DNA of 64,000 nucleotides from Arachidicoccus ginsenosidivorans (GCF_007971385.1 NZ_CP042434.1:3658001-3722000), one strand, 5' to 3'; positions 31,255 through 42,125 are shown, counted from the stretch's first letter. The notes: generated by a model not told the origin, from the letters alone. Numbers and translations: made by a program.

Positions 31255-33014
31255 CTATACGTCCAGGTCTTTAATAATGCCCTCTATTTTTTCGTTTAGT
31301 GCTGCTAATTTAGCGTCAAAATCTTCTTTTGAAGCCAGCTCGGTCTGAACACTAAAGTAAAATTTAATTTTAGGTTCAGTGCCTGAAGGGCGGGCAGAGA
31401 TTTTTGAACCGTCTGCCAGAATAAACTGCAGTACGTTACTCTTAGGTAATTCTATATCCCAACTTTCACCTGTTTTCAGGTTTTTGCCTTTTTGCAATTG
31501 ATAATCCAGTAACTGTACTACTTCAGAATTGTTCAAAGATTTAGGTGGATTATCCCTGAAAGCTTGCATCATTTCTGCGATTTCTTCCTGTCCTCGCATG
31601 CCTTTTCGGGTAATACTTTTAAGCTTTTCATAGAACAACCCGTATTCAATATACAGCTCAATGAGTTTATCATATAAGGTCTTGCCCTGATTTTTTTCAT
31701 AAGCGGCCATTTCAGAGAGTAAAGCGACAGCAGAGACTGCGTCCTTATCACGTACCTGGTCGCCAATCATCAGACCAAAGGATTCTTCTCCTCCAATGAT
31801 ATAATGTTCTTTGCCGGCTTTTTCGCGGATCATTTCAGCGATCCATTTAAAACCAGTCAGTACATTATAACAATGCACATGATTATCTGCAGCGATCTTA
31901 TCGATCATATCTGTCGTAACAATGGTTTTTACCACCATATCCTCCGGACGGGCAATTTTTTTGGCTCTTCTGGCCTCCATAACATAGGTAAAAGCAAGTA
32001 CGGCTGTTTGATTCCCGTTCATCAGCACCCAATCGCCTTTGTGATTTTTAATACCGATACCCACTCTGTCCGCATCAGGATCGGTGCCCAAAAGTATATC
32101 TGCATCCAGTTCTTTGGCTAGTTTAAGCCCCAGACTCATAGCTTCAGCCTCTTCCGGATTGGGATACACGACAGTTGGAAAATTACCATCCGGTGTTTTT
32201 TGTTCCGCTACGATATGAACATTTTCAAAACCAAAGGTTTTTAAAACATCGGGTACTAACTTAATACCACTTCCATGAATTGGCGTATAAACGATCTTTA
32301 AATCTTTTTGACTACTGATGGCATCTGGATAAACACTAAGTCCCTTTACCATCTGGATATAAGCTTCATCTACTTTGCCGGCGATGATCTCAATTAAGTT
32401 TTCCCCGCCAGTGAACTTAACATCTCCAATATTTTGATCTTGGCCACCTCATCCATGACATTTACATCATGAGGAGGGACCAGTTGTGCGCCATCATCCC
32501 AATAGGCCTTATAACCGTTATATTCTTTGGGGTTATGTGAGGCGGTACAAACAACGCCTCCCTGACAACCTAAATACCGGATGGCAAAGGACAGTTCCGG
32601 CGTCGGACGCAGGTCATCAAATAAAAATACTTTGATCCCATTGGCCGCAAAAACACCGGCGGCGGTTTCAGCAAAAAAACGGCTGTTGTTGCGCGGGTCA
32701 TGCGCAATGGCGACCTTGATCTCCTTTCCGGCAAAGGACTGATTCAGATAATTGGCAAAACCCTGGGTAGCCATGCCTACTGTGTATTTATTCATGCGGT
32801 TGGTACCCACACCCATAATGCCCCTAAGGCCACCCGTACCAAATTCCAGATCCTTATAAAAGGCTTCAGTCAGATCGGTCGGATCCTCTTTTTGTAATCT
32901 TCTGATCTCGGCTTTGGTCTGATCGTCATAATTACCATTTAGCCAGCTGTCAATTTTAGCCTGGACCTGCTGCGCTACTTGCTGCGATGCATCTTTTTGC
33001 GTATTTTCTGCCAT
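31255..33014 (-). CDS. Phosphoglucomutase/phosphomannomutase, one-base deletion
   Basis: Repaired length 586 residues, normal for this alpha-D-phosphohexomutase group. It swaps phosphate between C1 and C6 of glucose or mannose. Visible are the phosphoserine loop TASHNP, the metal loop DPDADR, the sugar-specificity loop GGEESFG and the phosphate-binding RPSGTEPK. The frame breaks at plus 32432-32435 (coding AAAA); one extra A restores VAKIKNIGDVKFTGGENL and joins the two parts. It could feed manC with mannose 1-phosphate, but its context does not decide the substrate. Confidence 0.92.
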
Positions 33015-33242
33015 GGTTGTTTCTTATTAATATGTTTTAAAAGGTATTCGAATGTTTGTTTGTTTTAAAAATGCTGGTCTGACCCGCCAATATAATTAAG
33101 TCCTTTTTCAGCTTGTTTCATTCGGGCCTGAAAAGAAAGATTAAGCGCAAGCGAACACAAAATATGTTTAATTTCCATGCATCACGCTTTTTCTGTTTAT
33201 GTACTGCTGCTTATCTACTTCTACTTTTTAGCCTTCTTCGCT

Positions 33243-33752
33243 TTATTTACCAATCGTATCAAAAATAACACCTGTTATTTCACCATCCTGGATCTCTACC
33301 CGGATATGATCCTCACCAGTAGTTGCCAAACTAAGACCAATATAATCAGGTTTAATTGGGAATTGCCGGTGCATACGCTCAATCATAACAAGTGTTTGTA
33401 TGCGCCGTGGCCGGTAGGCTAGCAAGGGTTTGGTGGCATAGAGTAAAGTCTTGCCAGAGTTGCTGACATCATCAATAATAATTACACTCTTGTCATTAAA
33501 ATCCTGACTAGCAGAAAGGGTGACCTCGTCAGGATTTATTTTGTCCAGACTGACTGTCAGTATTTGTATGTCACTATCAATATACTGTTTTAGAAAACCT
33601 TTTAATTGATGGGCCATGGCTGTTCCGTTTTGCGCCACACCAATCAATATGAGTTGCTGGTTTTCATCACTTAAATTTTCAGCAATCTGAAGCGCCATCC
33701 GGTGTAATTTTTCCCGGGCGGAGCTTTTGCTTAATATTGAATCTTTTGCCAT
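33243..33752 (-). CDS. Phosphoribosyltransferase family protein
   Basis: 169 residues. The PRPP-binding loop VIIIDDVSNSGKTL is clear, and ILIGVAQNGTAMAHQL has the pyrophosphate loop. The length and the RPRRIQTLVMIER segment recall the PyrR/hypoxanthine-type branch, which either salvages bases or regulates pyrimidine genes. No pyr or purine gene lies beside it, so the substrate cannot be fixed. It is divergent from the Fe-S protein gene. Confidence 0.8.
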   Translation of the reverse strand: MAKDSILSKSSAREKLHRMALQIAENLSDENQQLILIGVAQNGTAMAHQLKGFLKQYIDSDIQILTVSLDKINPDEVTLSASQDFNDKSVIIIDDVSNSGKTLLYATKPLLAYRPRRIQTLVMIERMHRQFPIKPDYIGLSLATTGEDHIRVEIQDGEITGVIFDTIGK

Positions 33753-33904
33753 AATAATACGTATAAATAAATGACCTTGAATGTTATTTTTAAAGGTCGG
33801 CTTTTTTCTTGATTGTTTAGAGGCCTAAAATTATGGATATATCGGTTATAATCTGCTATAACATTCATAAATATGGTTATCTTAGCGCATCAACTCGAAA
33901 ATGT

Positions 33905-35241
33905 ATGCATATTGTGTCTCAATTTTTGTTTGTAGTGTTGTTTACGGTGGCCATATGGCAGTTTACAAAAAAATGCAGACAAATAAAAAGAAATATTAAT
34001 CTGGGTCGAGATAAAAAGATAACGGACCATAAATCAGCACGTATTAAAAATGTCCTGTTACTGGCACTCGGGCAAAAGAAAATGTTCCGCAATCCCCTAG
34101 TAGCGATACTGCATTTATTCGTCTATGTCGGCTTTATTATTATCAATATAGAGATCCTGGAAATTATCCTGGACGGCCTTTTAGGCTATCACCGCTTATT
34201 TGCCGGCATTGGCGGTCTGTATGTCTTTTTGATTAATGCCTTTGAGGTCCTGGCACTCCTAGTACTGATCGGTTGTGCCATTTTCCTTATCCGCAGAAAC
34301 CTGGTTAAAGTAAAAAGACTAGTGTCCACTGATCTTAATGGATGGCCACATGACGACGCCAATTATATCCTGATTGCAGAGATTACCCTGATGTCCCTTT
34401 TTTTGATCATGAATTGCTGTGACACGATCCTGGCTGCAAGAGGGTTGGCGAGTATGTCAACACCCCGGCTACCCATTTTCTGATCTCAGGAGGCTTGCAC
34501 GGGATATTTAATGGGATGAATAGCAGTACCTTAATTGCAATTGAGCGGACAGCCTGGTGGTTGCATATTATTGGTATTTTGGCATTTATGAACTATTTAC
34601 CTTATTCTAAGCACTTACATATTATCCTGGCCTTCCCTAATGCCTATTATGCCAACCTGGAGCCCATGGGCGAGATGGAAAATATGGCCGATATCCAGCG
34701 GGAAGTCTTAATGGCCATGGAACCAGAAAGTGCAGCCGCGGCTGCGCCCTTACCTGAGGGCCAAGAGCCAGCAGCTCCGGCACCATTTGGGGCTAAAGAT
34801 ATTTTTGATCTGAACTGGAAGAACCTGATGGATGCCTATAGCTGCACAGAATGCGGCCGTTGTACGGCGGCATGCCCTGCGTCCAGCACAGGCAAGGCCC
34901 TGAGTCCCAGGCTGATTATGATGAAAACCCGGGACAGGGTAGAGGAAGTAGGTAAAAATATTCAAAAAAATAAGGCCTTTGAGCCAGACGGCAAAAGCCT
35001 GCTATATGATTATATAACGGTCGAAGAATTGAACGCTTGTACTACCTGTAATGCGTGTGTGCAGGAGTGTCCGGTCAGTATTTCACCACTGGATATCATA
35101 TTGCAAATGCGCCGTTTCCTGGTGATGGAAGAAAGCAAAGCCCCGGCTGAGTGGAACTCCATGTTCCAAAATATTGAAAACAACTTTGCGCCCTGGCAGT
35201 TTTCTCCCGATGATAGAGACAAATGGATGGCGGAAGCTTAA
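33905..35241 (+). CDS. Membrane (Fe-S)-binding protein, heterodisulfide-reductase-like, one-base deletion
   Basis: Repaired length 445 residues. The N-terminal half has about five membrane segments (MHIVSQFLFVVLFTVAIW, then three more before residue 190 and one near WWLHIIGILAF), like the gamma subunit of nitrate reductase. The C-terminal half has two 4Fe-4S motifs, CTECGRCTAACP and CTTCNACVQECP. This is a quinone-linked redox protein type in Bacteroidota. The break is near 34442-34445 (a G missing in GGG), joining ILAARG to VGEYVNTPATHFL. ATG 33905 is preferred over 33833 because the membrane anchor starts there. The usual partner, a cysteine-rich CCG-domain protein, is not next door. Confidence 0.82.
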
Positions 35242-35369
35242 GCGACCAGGAAAAACAAAGGCAGTCATTACTATAAGGGTACAGGAAGATAATAAATCAA
35301 ACAATATTTTTCGATTTTATACAATATTGTATGTGGTACCTGTAACCTTTAAACCCGCGCATAGCAATT

Positions 35370-36281
35370 ATGGAGATTTACAGTATAGATACGGATTTAT
35401 TTAAACTGGACGGAGGGGCCATGTTTGGCGTTGTGCCCAAGGTACTTTGGGAAAAAGTCCTGCCAGCCGATGAGCGGAATATGTGCGATCTGGCGATGCG
35501 GTTACTTTTGATTAAGGAAGGCAACCGCTTGATTTTGATAGACACTGGTATTGGTAATAAGCAGGATGAAAAGTTTTTTAGCAGATATGAGCTGCATGGA
35601 CCAGATAATCTGGACCGTTCCCTGGAAAAAAGAGGATATAAGAGAGAAGACATTACGGATGTATTTTTGACCCACTTGCATTTTGATCATGTAGGCGGCG
35701 CTATCATTAAAGATGCCAAGACAGGTAATTTTAAACCTGCATTTCCCAATGCAATTTATTGGTCCAATAAACTCCACTGGGAGTGGGCGGTAACGCCTAA
35801 TGCCCGGGAAAAGGCCTCGTTTTTATCCGAGAATTTATTGCCACTTGAAAAAAGTGGCAAACTAAAGTTTCTGCCGACGATGACTATAGCTGAGCAGGAT
35901 AACTTATGGGATCCCGACTATTTATGGAGTGATGGGTTGTTGCCTTTCACGCAGCATATCAGTTATCAGGTGGTGGGTGGACATACCCGGGGGATGATGG
36001 TACCTTATATAAAGATAGGGGATAGGACATTGGTCTATGTCACTGATCTGATACCAACCATCGGACATTTCCCATTACCTTATATTGCCAGTTTTGATGT
36101 ATTTCCCTTACTTGCTATGGCGGAAAAAGAGGCGTTTTTGAAAAAAGCCATCGAGGAGCAATATATAATATATTTTGAACATGATGCTGTAAATCAGTGT
36201 TGTACCGTTAAAATTAATGAAAAAGGCAAGGTGGTTCCCCATGAAATCTTTACTTTGGATGCGTTTATAAGTCATAAATAA
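35370..36281 (+). CDS. MBL-fold metallohydrolase
   Basis: 303 residues. The metal-binding motif THLHFDHVGG is present, preceded by LIDTGIGN; VVGGHTRGMM supplies the next His, and VTDLIPT the bridging Asp. These mark a cytoplasmic two-metal hydrolase of the metallo-beta-lactamase superfamily. No signal peptide. Subfamily resembles lactonase or quorum-quenching-like proteins but the substrate cannot be told. It follows the Fe-S protein by 128 bases and precedes the amidase by 55. Confidence 0.88.
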   Translation: MEIYSIDTDLFKLDGGAMFGVVPKVLWEKVLPADERNMCDLAMRLLLIKEGNRLILIDTGIGNKQDEKFFSRYELHGPDNLDRSLEKRGYKREDITDVFLTHLHFDHVGGAIIKDAKTGNFKPAFPNAIYWSNKLHWEWAVTPNAREKASFLSENLLPLEKSGKLKFLPTMTIAEQDNLWDPDYLWSDGLLPFTQHISYQVVGGHTRGMMVPYIKIGDRTLVYVTDLIPTIGHFPLPYIASFDVFPLLAMAEKEAFLKKAIEEQYIIYFEHDAVNQCCTVKINEKGKVVPHEIFTLDAFISHK

Positions 36282-36336
36282 GGAAAATCGCACCCTGATA
36301 AGTGCATTTAGCAAACCTTTAAGCCCTGAGAAGATT

Positions 36337-37398
36337 ATGATGATGACAAGAAAGTACAACCTCTTTACACTCGCCACAAGCCTGGTGTTTCTATGTTTTT
36401 CAAGCTGTTCCAGGGGGACCGTTCCCGGAAGGATTGACCGGCTCAAAGCAGAGCGGGACATGGCTATGAGTGGCGGGGCCAGCGCTGAAGGGAGCCGAAA
36501 CAAACCGGTCGAACTGGGCAAAAAATCAAAAAAATCCAAAAGCAAGTCCAAACACGCAAAGACGGCCAGGGATAAGGCGAGTAGTGACCGTAATACGGTC
36601 GCAAAACTACCCCAACCTGTTAAAGCAGATCCTTATTATGTGGATACGGCTTTTGCCAATCAGACTTATGATAAACTATCGAGAGATTATGCCGATACCA
36701 TAATGGCAAAACCTGCTCAAAATATTAAAGACGTTAATTATACGGAAGCCTTTGTAGGTACAACGAATTTTAATTTGCGCAAACCACAGTATGTGATCAT
36801 TCATCATACTTCTCAAAATTCCCTCAAACAAACGGTACGCACCTTTACCATGGAGCGAACACAGGTCAGTGCGCATTATGTAATCAGCCGGGATGGCAAA
36901 GTCCAGCATATGCTCAATGATTATCTGAGGGCCTGGCAGGCCGGGAAAGGGAAATGGAATAATATTGAAGATATGAACTCCTGCTCTATTGGTATTGAGC
37001 TGGATAACAATGGAATAGAGCCGTTTACGGATAAACAGATTGATGCTTTGATAAGTGTTTTGCAGGCGCTCAAAGAGCGCTTTGGCATTCCACAGTCCAA
37101 TTTTATCGGGCATGGCGATTATGCGCCTGTGCGAAAAAATGACCCGAATGTACATTTTCCATGGGCTAAACTAGCCGCAAGAGGTTTTGGTTATTGGTAT
37201 GGTGATACCACAGGTGTACAGGTGCCCAAGGAATTTAATGAGTATCTGGCCTTGCGTATTATTGGCTATGATGTTTCCGATGTCAGTAAGGCCATTATTG
37301 CCTTCAGACGGCATTTTTGTGGTGTGGAATCCACGGCCAAAGTTTTATCTCCAGAGGAACGTAAAGTGCTCTATAAGCTGTATACCAAGTATCTTTGA
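36337..37398 (+). CDS. N-acetylmuramoyl-L-alanine amidase, lipoprotein
   Basis: 353 residues. N-terminal signal with lipobox LCFSSC (Cys near residue 24) and a Lys/Ser-rich linker (about 60-90) that should be in the periplasm. The Amidase_2 domain (about 145-285) has zinc ligands in YVIIHHTS, SAHYVISRDGKV, and GHGDYAPVRKNDP; it cleaves the amide between MurNAc and the stem peptide. Probably a peptidoglycan-recycling or remodelling enzyme of AmiD type, anchored in the outer membrane. Same strand as the MBL gene. Confidence 0.9.
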   Translation: MMMTRKYNLFTLATSLVFLCFSSCSRGTVPGRIDRLKAERDMAMSGGASAEGSRNKPVELGKKSKKSKSKSKHAKTARDKASSDRNTVAKLPQPVKADPYYVDTAFANQTYDKLSRDYADTIMAKPAQNIKDVNYTEAFVGTTNFNLRKPQYVIIHHTSQNSLKQTVRTFTMERTQVSAHYVISRDGKVQHMLNDYLRAWQAGKGKWNNIEDMNSCSIGIELDNNGIEPFTDKQIDALISVLQALKERFGIPQSNFIGHGDYAPVRKNDPNVHFPWAKLAARGFGYWYGDTTGVQVPKEFNEYLALRIIGYDVSDVSKAIIAFRRHFCGVESTAKVLSPEERKVLYKLYTKYL

Positions 37399-37964
37399 GT
37401 CCAGTTTTAACCGGTACTTTGACCATGCCTTTGCCGCGTCTCAAATTGCAGGAGAAGCTTTTGGTTGTAAAGCTGGTCGTAAAGCTTTTATAAAACGCTT
37501 AGTGGTATCCGTGGTATTAACAGAAGTAAATCGCCGCAAAAAGGCTGGATGTTAAACAGAAAATAGAGGTAATGAACGCTTTAGGTGACTATATGTTAGA
37601 CCGGCAGTTAGACGGGGATTTTCTCTTGGTAGGGTTATAGCAGCAGGCATCGGGCCATCGCTTCGGGGGTAATAACTTGTTAAGGTGCTTGTTAATCGGC
37701 CCGTTGGTTAGGTAAAAATTGGGGATTGCCCTTATTTTTGACAGGCTTATTTTTAGGGGCTGTATTATAATAGGTAGGCGGCATTTTAATAGATAATAAG
37801 AAATTAGCAGGCAGTCTGTGATGGCTTATTATTTATCAGCGGCCTAGGTGGTAGCTAGAAAATGATAGGAATTATTTAAGCGATCTTAAAAAAAGTAAGC
37901 GAAGAACCTTAATGCGTATGGCAATTCCCCGTGCATTATGGTTCTATTCTGACTGAATATATTT
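37399..37964. other. 566-base region without a recognisable gene
   Basis: Several short open stretches exist, the most protein-like being plus 37411-37555 (ends NRRKKAGC), but none has a credible start or known domain. It has no terminator-like hairpin that I can see. It may hold gene remnants and the radA promoter. Confidence 0.4.
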
Positions 37965-39389
37965 ATGGCGAAAATTAAAAAAGCCTTTTTTTGTAATAAT
38001 TGTGGCTATGAAAGCCCCAAATGGCTGGGTAAATGTCCCAGTTGTAGTAGTTGGAATACGTTTGTGGAAGAAGTAATCCAGACAGGCGCCCAGCCGTCTC
38101 AAGCTACATGGGGAGATTACCACCCGGCGCCAGATAGCGCAAATGGTGAGGTCGGTACGGGCATTACACCCAAAAATCGCCAAACGCGTATTGTCACATT
38201 AGATCAGATTCAGACCCAAAAAGAAGTTCGGATACAGACCAGCGATCCGGAAATTAACCGGGTGCTTGGTGGTGGGATCGTGCCGGGGTCCATTGTACTG
38301 GTTGCCGGCGAACCAGGTATTGGTAAAAGTACCTTGTTTTTGCAGGCGGGTCTGGCCTTGCAAAAACACCGCGTTTTATATATCAGCGGTGAAGAGAGCG
38401 AGCAGCAGATTAAAATGCGGGCTGCCCGTATTGATGCGAGCAATGATCAGTTTTACTTACTTACAGAAACAGTGACCCAGGAGATTTTTAAGGAAATCCG
38501 TAAATTAAGACCCCAGGTACTGATTGTAGATTCCATACAGACATTGCAATCCAATATTATAGAATCCTCACCGGGCTCCGTCTCGCAGATCAGAGAATGC
38601 GCCGCTGAGTTTCAAAGGTTTGCTAAAGAGACCGGTACGCCGGTGTTTTTAATCGGGCATATCACCAAGGACGGCAGTATTGCAGGGCCCAAGATTCTGG
38701 AGCACATGGTCGATACGGTGCTGCAGTTTGAAGGAGACAGGCATTATGCCTACCGGATACTTAGAACCTTAAAGAACCGGTTTGGCTCAACGGCTGAGCT
38801 GGGCATCTATGAAATGACCTCCACAGGTATGCGGGCAGTCAGTAATCCATCAGAGATTTTAATTACCCAGAAGACAGAGGAGTTAAGTGGCAGTGCCATT
38901 GCCGCCAGCATGGAAGGCATGCGCCCTTTGCTGATGGAGGTGCAGGCACTGGTTACCCAAAGCGTTTACGGCACCCCACAAAGAACGGTAAGCGGTTTTG
39001 ATCTGAGAAGATTACAACTCTTACTGGCTGTTTTGGAAAAAAGAGGTGGATTTTTATTCGGAATGAAAGATGTTTTTATCAATATTGCCGGTGGTCTAAA
39101 GGTTGAAGACTCTTCCATTGACCTGGCGGTGATCTCTGCCTTGCTGTCTTCCTACGAAGATAAGCCCCTGCCGCCTACCATCTGTTTTGCCGGCGAGGTT
39201 GGCCTCAATGGGGAAATCCGGGCGGTCAACCGGATTGAGCAACGGGTGGCCGAGGCCGAGAAACTTGGATTTGATCAGATTATTGTCTCTAAATATAATA
39301 AGAAGGGATTTGCGGCCGAGGCAAAAGGCATTAAGGTGACGGCACTGGGTAAGGTAGAAGAGCTTTACGATCTGCTATTTAGAGATTAA
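37965..39389 (+). CDS. radA: DNA repair protein RadA (Sms)
   Basis: 474 residues. N-terminal zinc finger CNNCGYESPKWLGKCPSC, Walker A GEPGIGKST, the RadA-specific LKNRFG motif and a Lon-protease-like C-terminal domain with LAVISALLSSYEDK and GEVGLNGEIR. RadA is a helicase-like ATPase that drives branch migration in recombinational repair. Start MAKIKKAFFC agrees with family. Between the amidase and a sugar transporter on the same strand, probably its own unit. Confidence 0.96.
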   Translation: MAKIKKAFFCNNCGYESPKWLGKCPSCSSWNTFVEEVIQTGAQPSQATWGDYHPAPDSANGEVGTGITPKNRQTRIVTLDQIQTQKEVRIQTSDPEINRVLGGGIVPGSIVLVAGEPGIGKSTLFLQAGLALQKHRVLYISGEESEQQIKMRAARIDASNDQFYLLTETVTQEIFKEIRKLRPQVLIVDSIQTLQSNIIESSPGSVSQIRECAAEFQRFAKETGTPVFLIGHITKDGSIAGPKILEHMVDTVLQFEGDRHYAYRILRTLKNRFGSTAELGIYEMTSTGMRAVSNPSEILITQKTEELSGSAIAASMEGMRPLLMEVQALVTQSVYGTPQRTVSGFDLRRLQLLLAVLEKRGGFLFGMKDVFINIAGGLKVEDSSIDLAVISALLSSYEDKPLPPTICFAGEVGLNGEIRAVNRIEQRVAEAEKLGFDQIIVSKYNKKGFAAEAKGIKVTALGKVEELYDLLFRD

Positions 39390-39454
39390 TCGAATAAAAT
39401 TAAAAACTTATAGTATTTTAGCCTCCTCATTATACAAAACTTTAAAATTTATTC

Positions 39455-40918
39455 ATGCAAAACAACCAAACCGTGCAGAAAACACAATGGGGCCAGTTCG
39501 GGACCCTGATCATTGTTTTCTTTTTCTGGGGCTTTGTGGCCGCCAGTAATGATATCCTGATTCCTGTGTTTAAAGAGAATCTGCACCTCTCACAGGCCTA
39601 CAGTCAGCTGGTTTCCTTCGCTTTTTATTTTGCCTATACCGTAGGCTCAATCATTTTTATGATTGTCAGCGAAACCAGAAAAAGAGACTTGTTACAGGAT
39701 ATGGGCTATAAAAATGGGATTTCTATCGGGCTGATTATCTCAGCTGCTGGTACCCTGCTATTTTTCCCAGCAGCACAGACCTCTTCTTTTTTACTGTTTA
39801 TCTCTGGCCTGTTTATCGTAGGGCTGGGTTTTGCATTGCAACAAATTGCCGCCAACCCACTGGCGGTCATTATGGGCGATCCTAAAACGGGTTCCCAACG
39901 TTTGAGTCTGGCAGGTGGTATCAATAACTTTGGTACGACGATCGGGCCATTGATTGTTAGTTTTGCGATTTTTGGTTCTGTAACAGGTGATCATTCCCAC
40001 GCTTCGATCAGCAGTATCAAAATCCCTTATCTGGTACTGGGCGCTGCCTTTATTCTGGTAGCCATTATCTTTAAATTTTCCAAAGTCCCCAATAAGATCA
40101 ATCTAGAGGCGATCGCTGAGGAAGAAGCGCTAGATGACAATAAAGTATTACACAGATCCAGCGTATTTAAATACCCTCAATTAGTTTTGGGTATGATTGC
40201 GCTGTTTTTGTATGTAGGGGTGGAGGTATCCACAGCGTCCAATCTGCCTGAGTTCATGAAAGAGCATTTAGGAACCGCCACTGAAAATATCGCCCCTTTT
40301 GTTTCCCTTTATTGGGCGAGCCTTATGATTGGTCGTTGGACGGGTTCTATCGGCGCTTTTGATATTTCTCAAGGCGCTAAAGGTGTGCTAAGAGTACTGA
40401 TGCCTTATATTGCCTTTGGGGTATTTTTGCTGGTCAATAAGATCGCCCAGCATGACGTAACACCTTTTTATATTTATGTAATCATCATCCTTGGGTTGAT
40501 TATCTGTGATTTCCTGAGTAAAGGTAATCCGGCCAGACAATTACTGATTTTTGCTTTTATGGGTATTACTGCGCTGCTCATCGGTATTTTCTCTGATGGC
40601 ATGGTGAGTGTTTATGCCTTTATCAGTGTCGGGCTTTTCTGCTCCACTTTATGGCCTTGTATCTTTACCCTGGCGATTGCAGGCCTTGGTAAATATACCA
40701 ATAAAGGCTCTAGTTTGTTGATTATGATGATCATGGGGGGCGGTGTGATGAGTCTTTTCCAAGGATTCTTAGCCTCTCCTAAACTACTTGGCATTCAATT
40801 CAGCTATTTTATTCCAGTTTGTTGTTTCGCTTATCTGGCCTTTTATGCCTGGAGAGTTAAAAAAATATTAGCAAGTCAGGGTATCGATTATGACGTAAAA
40901 GTCAGCGGCGGGCATTAA
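39455..40918 (+). CDS. Sugar MFS transporter, FucP-like (FHS family)
   Basis: 487 residues, twelve predicted membrane segments. The opening TLIIVFFFWGFVAASNDIL and the motif GFALQQIAANPLAVI followed by RLSLAGGINNFGT are typical of the fucose/glucose/galactose:H+ symporters of Bacteroidota. It brings sugar across the inner membrane. Followed by a ROK kinase and a GH92 mannosidase on the same strand, which suggests mannose or glucose from glycans as substrate. Confidence 0.9.
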   Translation: MQNNQTVQKTQWGQFGTLIIVFFFWGFVAASNDILIPVFKENLHLSQAYSQLVSFAFYFAYTVGSIIFMIVSETRKRDLLQDMGYKNGISIGLIISAAGTLLFFPAAQTSSFLLFISGLFIVGLGFALQQIAANPLAVIMGDPKTGSQRLSLAGGINNFGTTIGPLIVSFAIFGSVTGDHSHASISSIKIPYLVLGAAFILVAIIFKFSKVPNKINLEAIAEEEALDDNKVLHRSSVFKYPQLVLGMIALFLYVGVEVSTASNLPEFMKEHLGTATENIAPFVSLYWASLMIGRWTGSIGAFDISQGAKGVLRVLMPYIAFGVFLLVNKIAQHDVTPFYIYVIIILGLIICDFLSKGNPARQLLIFAFMGITALLIGIFSDGMVSVYAFISVGLFCSTLWPCIFTLAIAGLGKYTNKGSSLLIMMIMGGGVMSLFQGFLASPKLLGIQFSYFIPVCCFAYLAFYAWRVKKILASQGIDYDVKVSGGH

Positions 40919-40923
40919 CTTTG
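40916..40923 (+). promoter_or_regulatory. Candidate -7 element for the ROK kinase gene
   Basis: TAACTTTG fits TAnnTTTG and overlaps the stop codon of the transporter gene, 66 bases before the ROK start. No clear -33 element. Confidence 0.3.
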
Positions 40924-40989
40924 CACGGAATCTGAATTTACGCTATTTAAACTCGTAAATTATAAAAAGCAATCATCGTAAATACAACT

Positions 40990-41967
40990 ATGTTATCTAT
41001 TCCTATTTCACAGCAAATGGCCATTGGTATTGATATCGGTGGTACCAACACGGTATTTGGCATCGTAGACCACCGGGGCGAGATCGCCTACCGGGGGGCT
41101 ATTTCAACAAAAAAACATGAAAATGTCGACGAATATATAGATGAGCTGTATCAAGCCATCATGCCGGCGCTTAATCAGTTCGGCAGCGATAAACTGGTGC
41201 GCGGCATTGGTATCGGAGCGCCAAACGGCAACTATTATAACGGAAATATAGAATATGCACCCAATCTGCCCTGGAAAGGCAAGATACCCCTGGCATCGCT
41301 TGTTCAGCAGAAGTTTAATTTGCCTTCTGCCTTGACCAATGATGCCAATGCAGCCGCTGTGGGCGAGATGACCTATGGCGCAGCCAAAGGCATGAAAGAT
41401 TTTATCATGATCACTTTGGGTACAGGTGTAGGTAGTGGGATTGTCGTTAACGGAGAAATGGTTTATGGTCATGACGGATTTGCCGGTGAATTAGGCCATA
41501 CCATCATTATTCCGGGTGGACGTAAACACTGGTCTACTGGCGCGGAAGGGTCCTTGGAAACCTATGCTTCCGCTACCGGTGTCATGCTAACCGCCATAGA
41601 GCTGCTGAATAAATATCCCGATAAGCCTAGTATCCTGCGTCATTACGAGGAAAATGAGATTGACAGTCGCCTGGTATATGACTGTGCGATCCAGGGCGAT
41701 GATATCGCCCGGGACACCTATACCTTCACAGGAGAGATCTTAGGCAAGGCACTGGCTAATTTTGTGATGTTCTCCTCTCCAGAAGCCATTATTTTGTTTG
41801 GTGGTCTTTGTAAGGCAGGGTCTTTGATTTTCCAGCCAGCTAAGCGTGTAATGGAAGAAAATCTGTTGCCGATCTACAAAAACAAAGTGCAGATCATTCC
41901 AAGCGAGCTAAAAGAGTCAGATGCGGCCATTTTAGGTGCCAGTGCGCTCGTTTGGGAACTTAAATAA
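40990..41967 (+). CDS. ROK-family sugar kinase
   Basis: 325 residues. ATP-binding GIDIGGTNTVFGIVD, the second phosphate loop TLGTGVGSGIV, and GFAGELGHTI with the metal/catalytic region. The zinc-binding CxCGxxGCxE motif of most ROK kinases is replaced by KHWSTGAEGSLE, with no cysteine, so the protein is likely zinc-free at that site. ROK members in such a setting phosphorylate glucose or mannose. It stands between a FucP-like transporter and a GH92 mannosidase. The ATG at 40990 was kept; a second ATG (MAIGIDIGGTN) lies ten codons later. Confidence 0.9.
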   Translation: MLSIPISQQMAIGIDIGGTNTVFGIVDHRGEIAYRGAISTKKHENVDEYIDELYQAIMPALNQFGSDKLVRGIGIGAPNGNYYNGNIEYAPNLPWKGKIPLASLVQQKFNLPSALTNDANAAAVGEMTYGAAKGMKDFIMITLGTGVGSGIVVNGEMVYGHDGFAGELGHTIIIPGGRKHWSTGAEGSLETYASATGVMLTAIELLNKYPDKPSILRHYEENEIDSRLVYDCAIQGDDIARDTYTFTGEILGKALANFVMFSSPEAIILFGGLCKAGSLIFQPAKRVMEENLLPIYKNKVQIIPSELKESDAAILGASALVWELK

Positions 41968-42125
41968 TCAAAATCACCTGGGAAAATGGTAGCATAACGC
42001 TTCATTAACATTTCAGGGGATTCATTAACGACGCCTGTAGCGCAATTTGAATAAATTCGCTGACAGGCGTTTGTTATATTAATTATTAGCTACGCCATTA
42101 CTAATCAGTTTAAAGAAAGCGATTC

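Noticed and set aside
37187..37555. 122-codon plus-strand ORF overlapping the end of the amidase gene
   Set aside because: Two thirds overlap the amidase in another frame; the remainder (to KKAGC) has no recognisable family. Mentioned under the gap at 37399.
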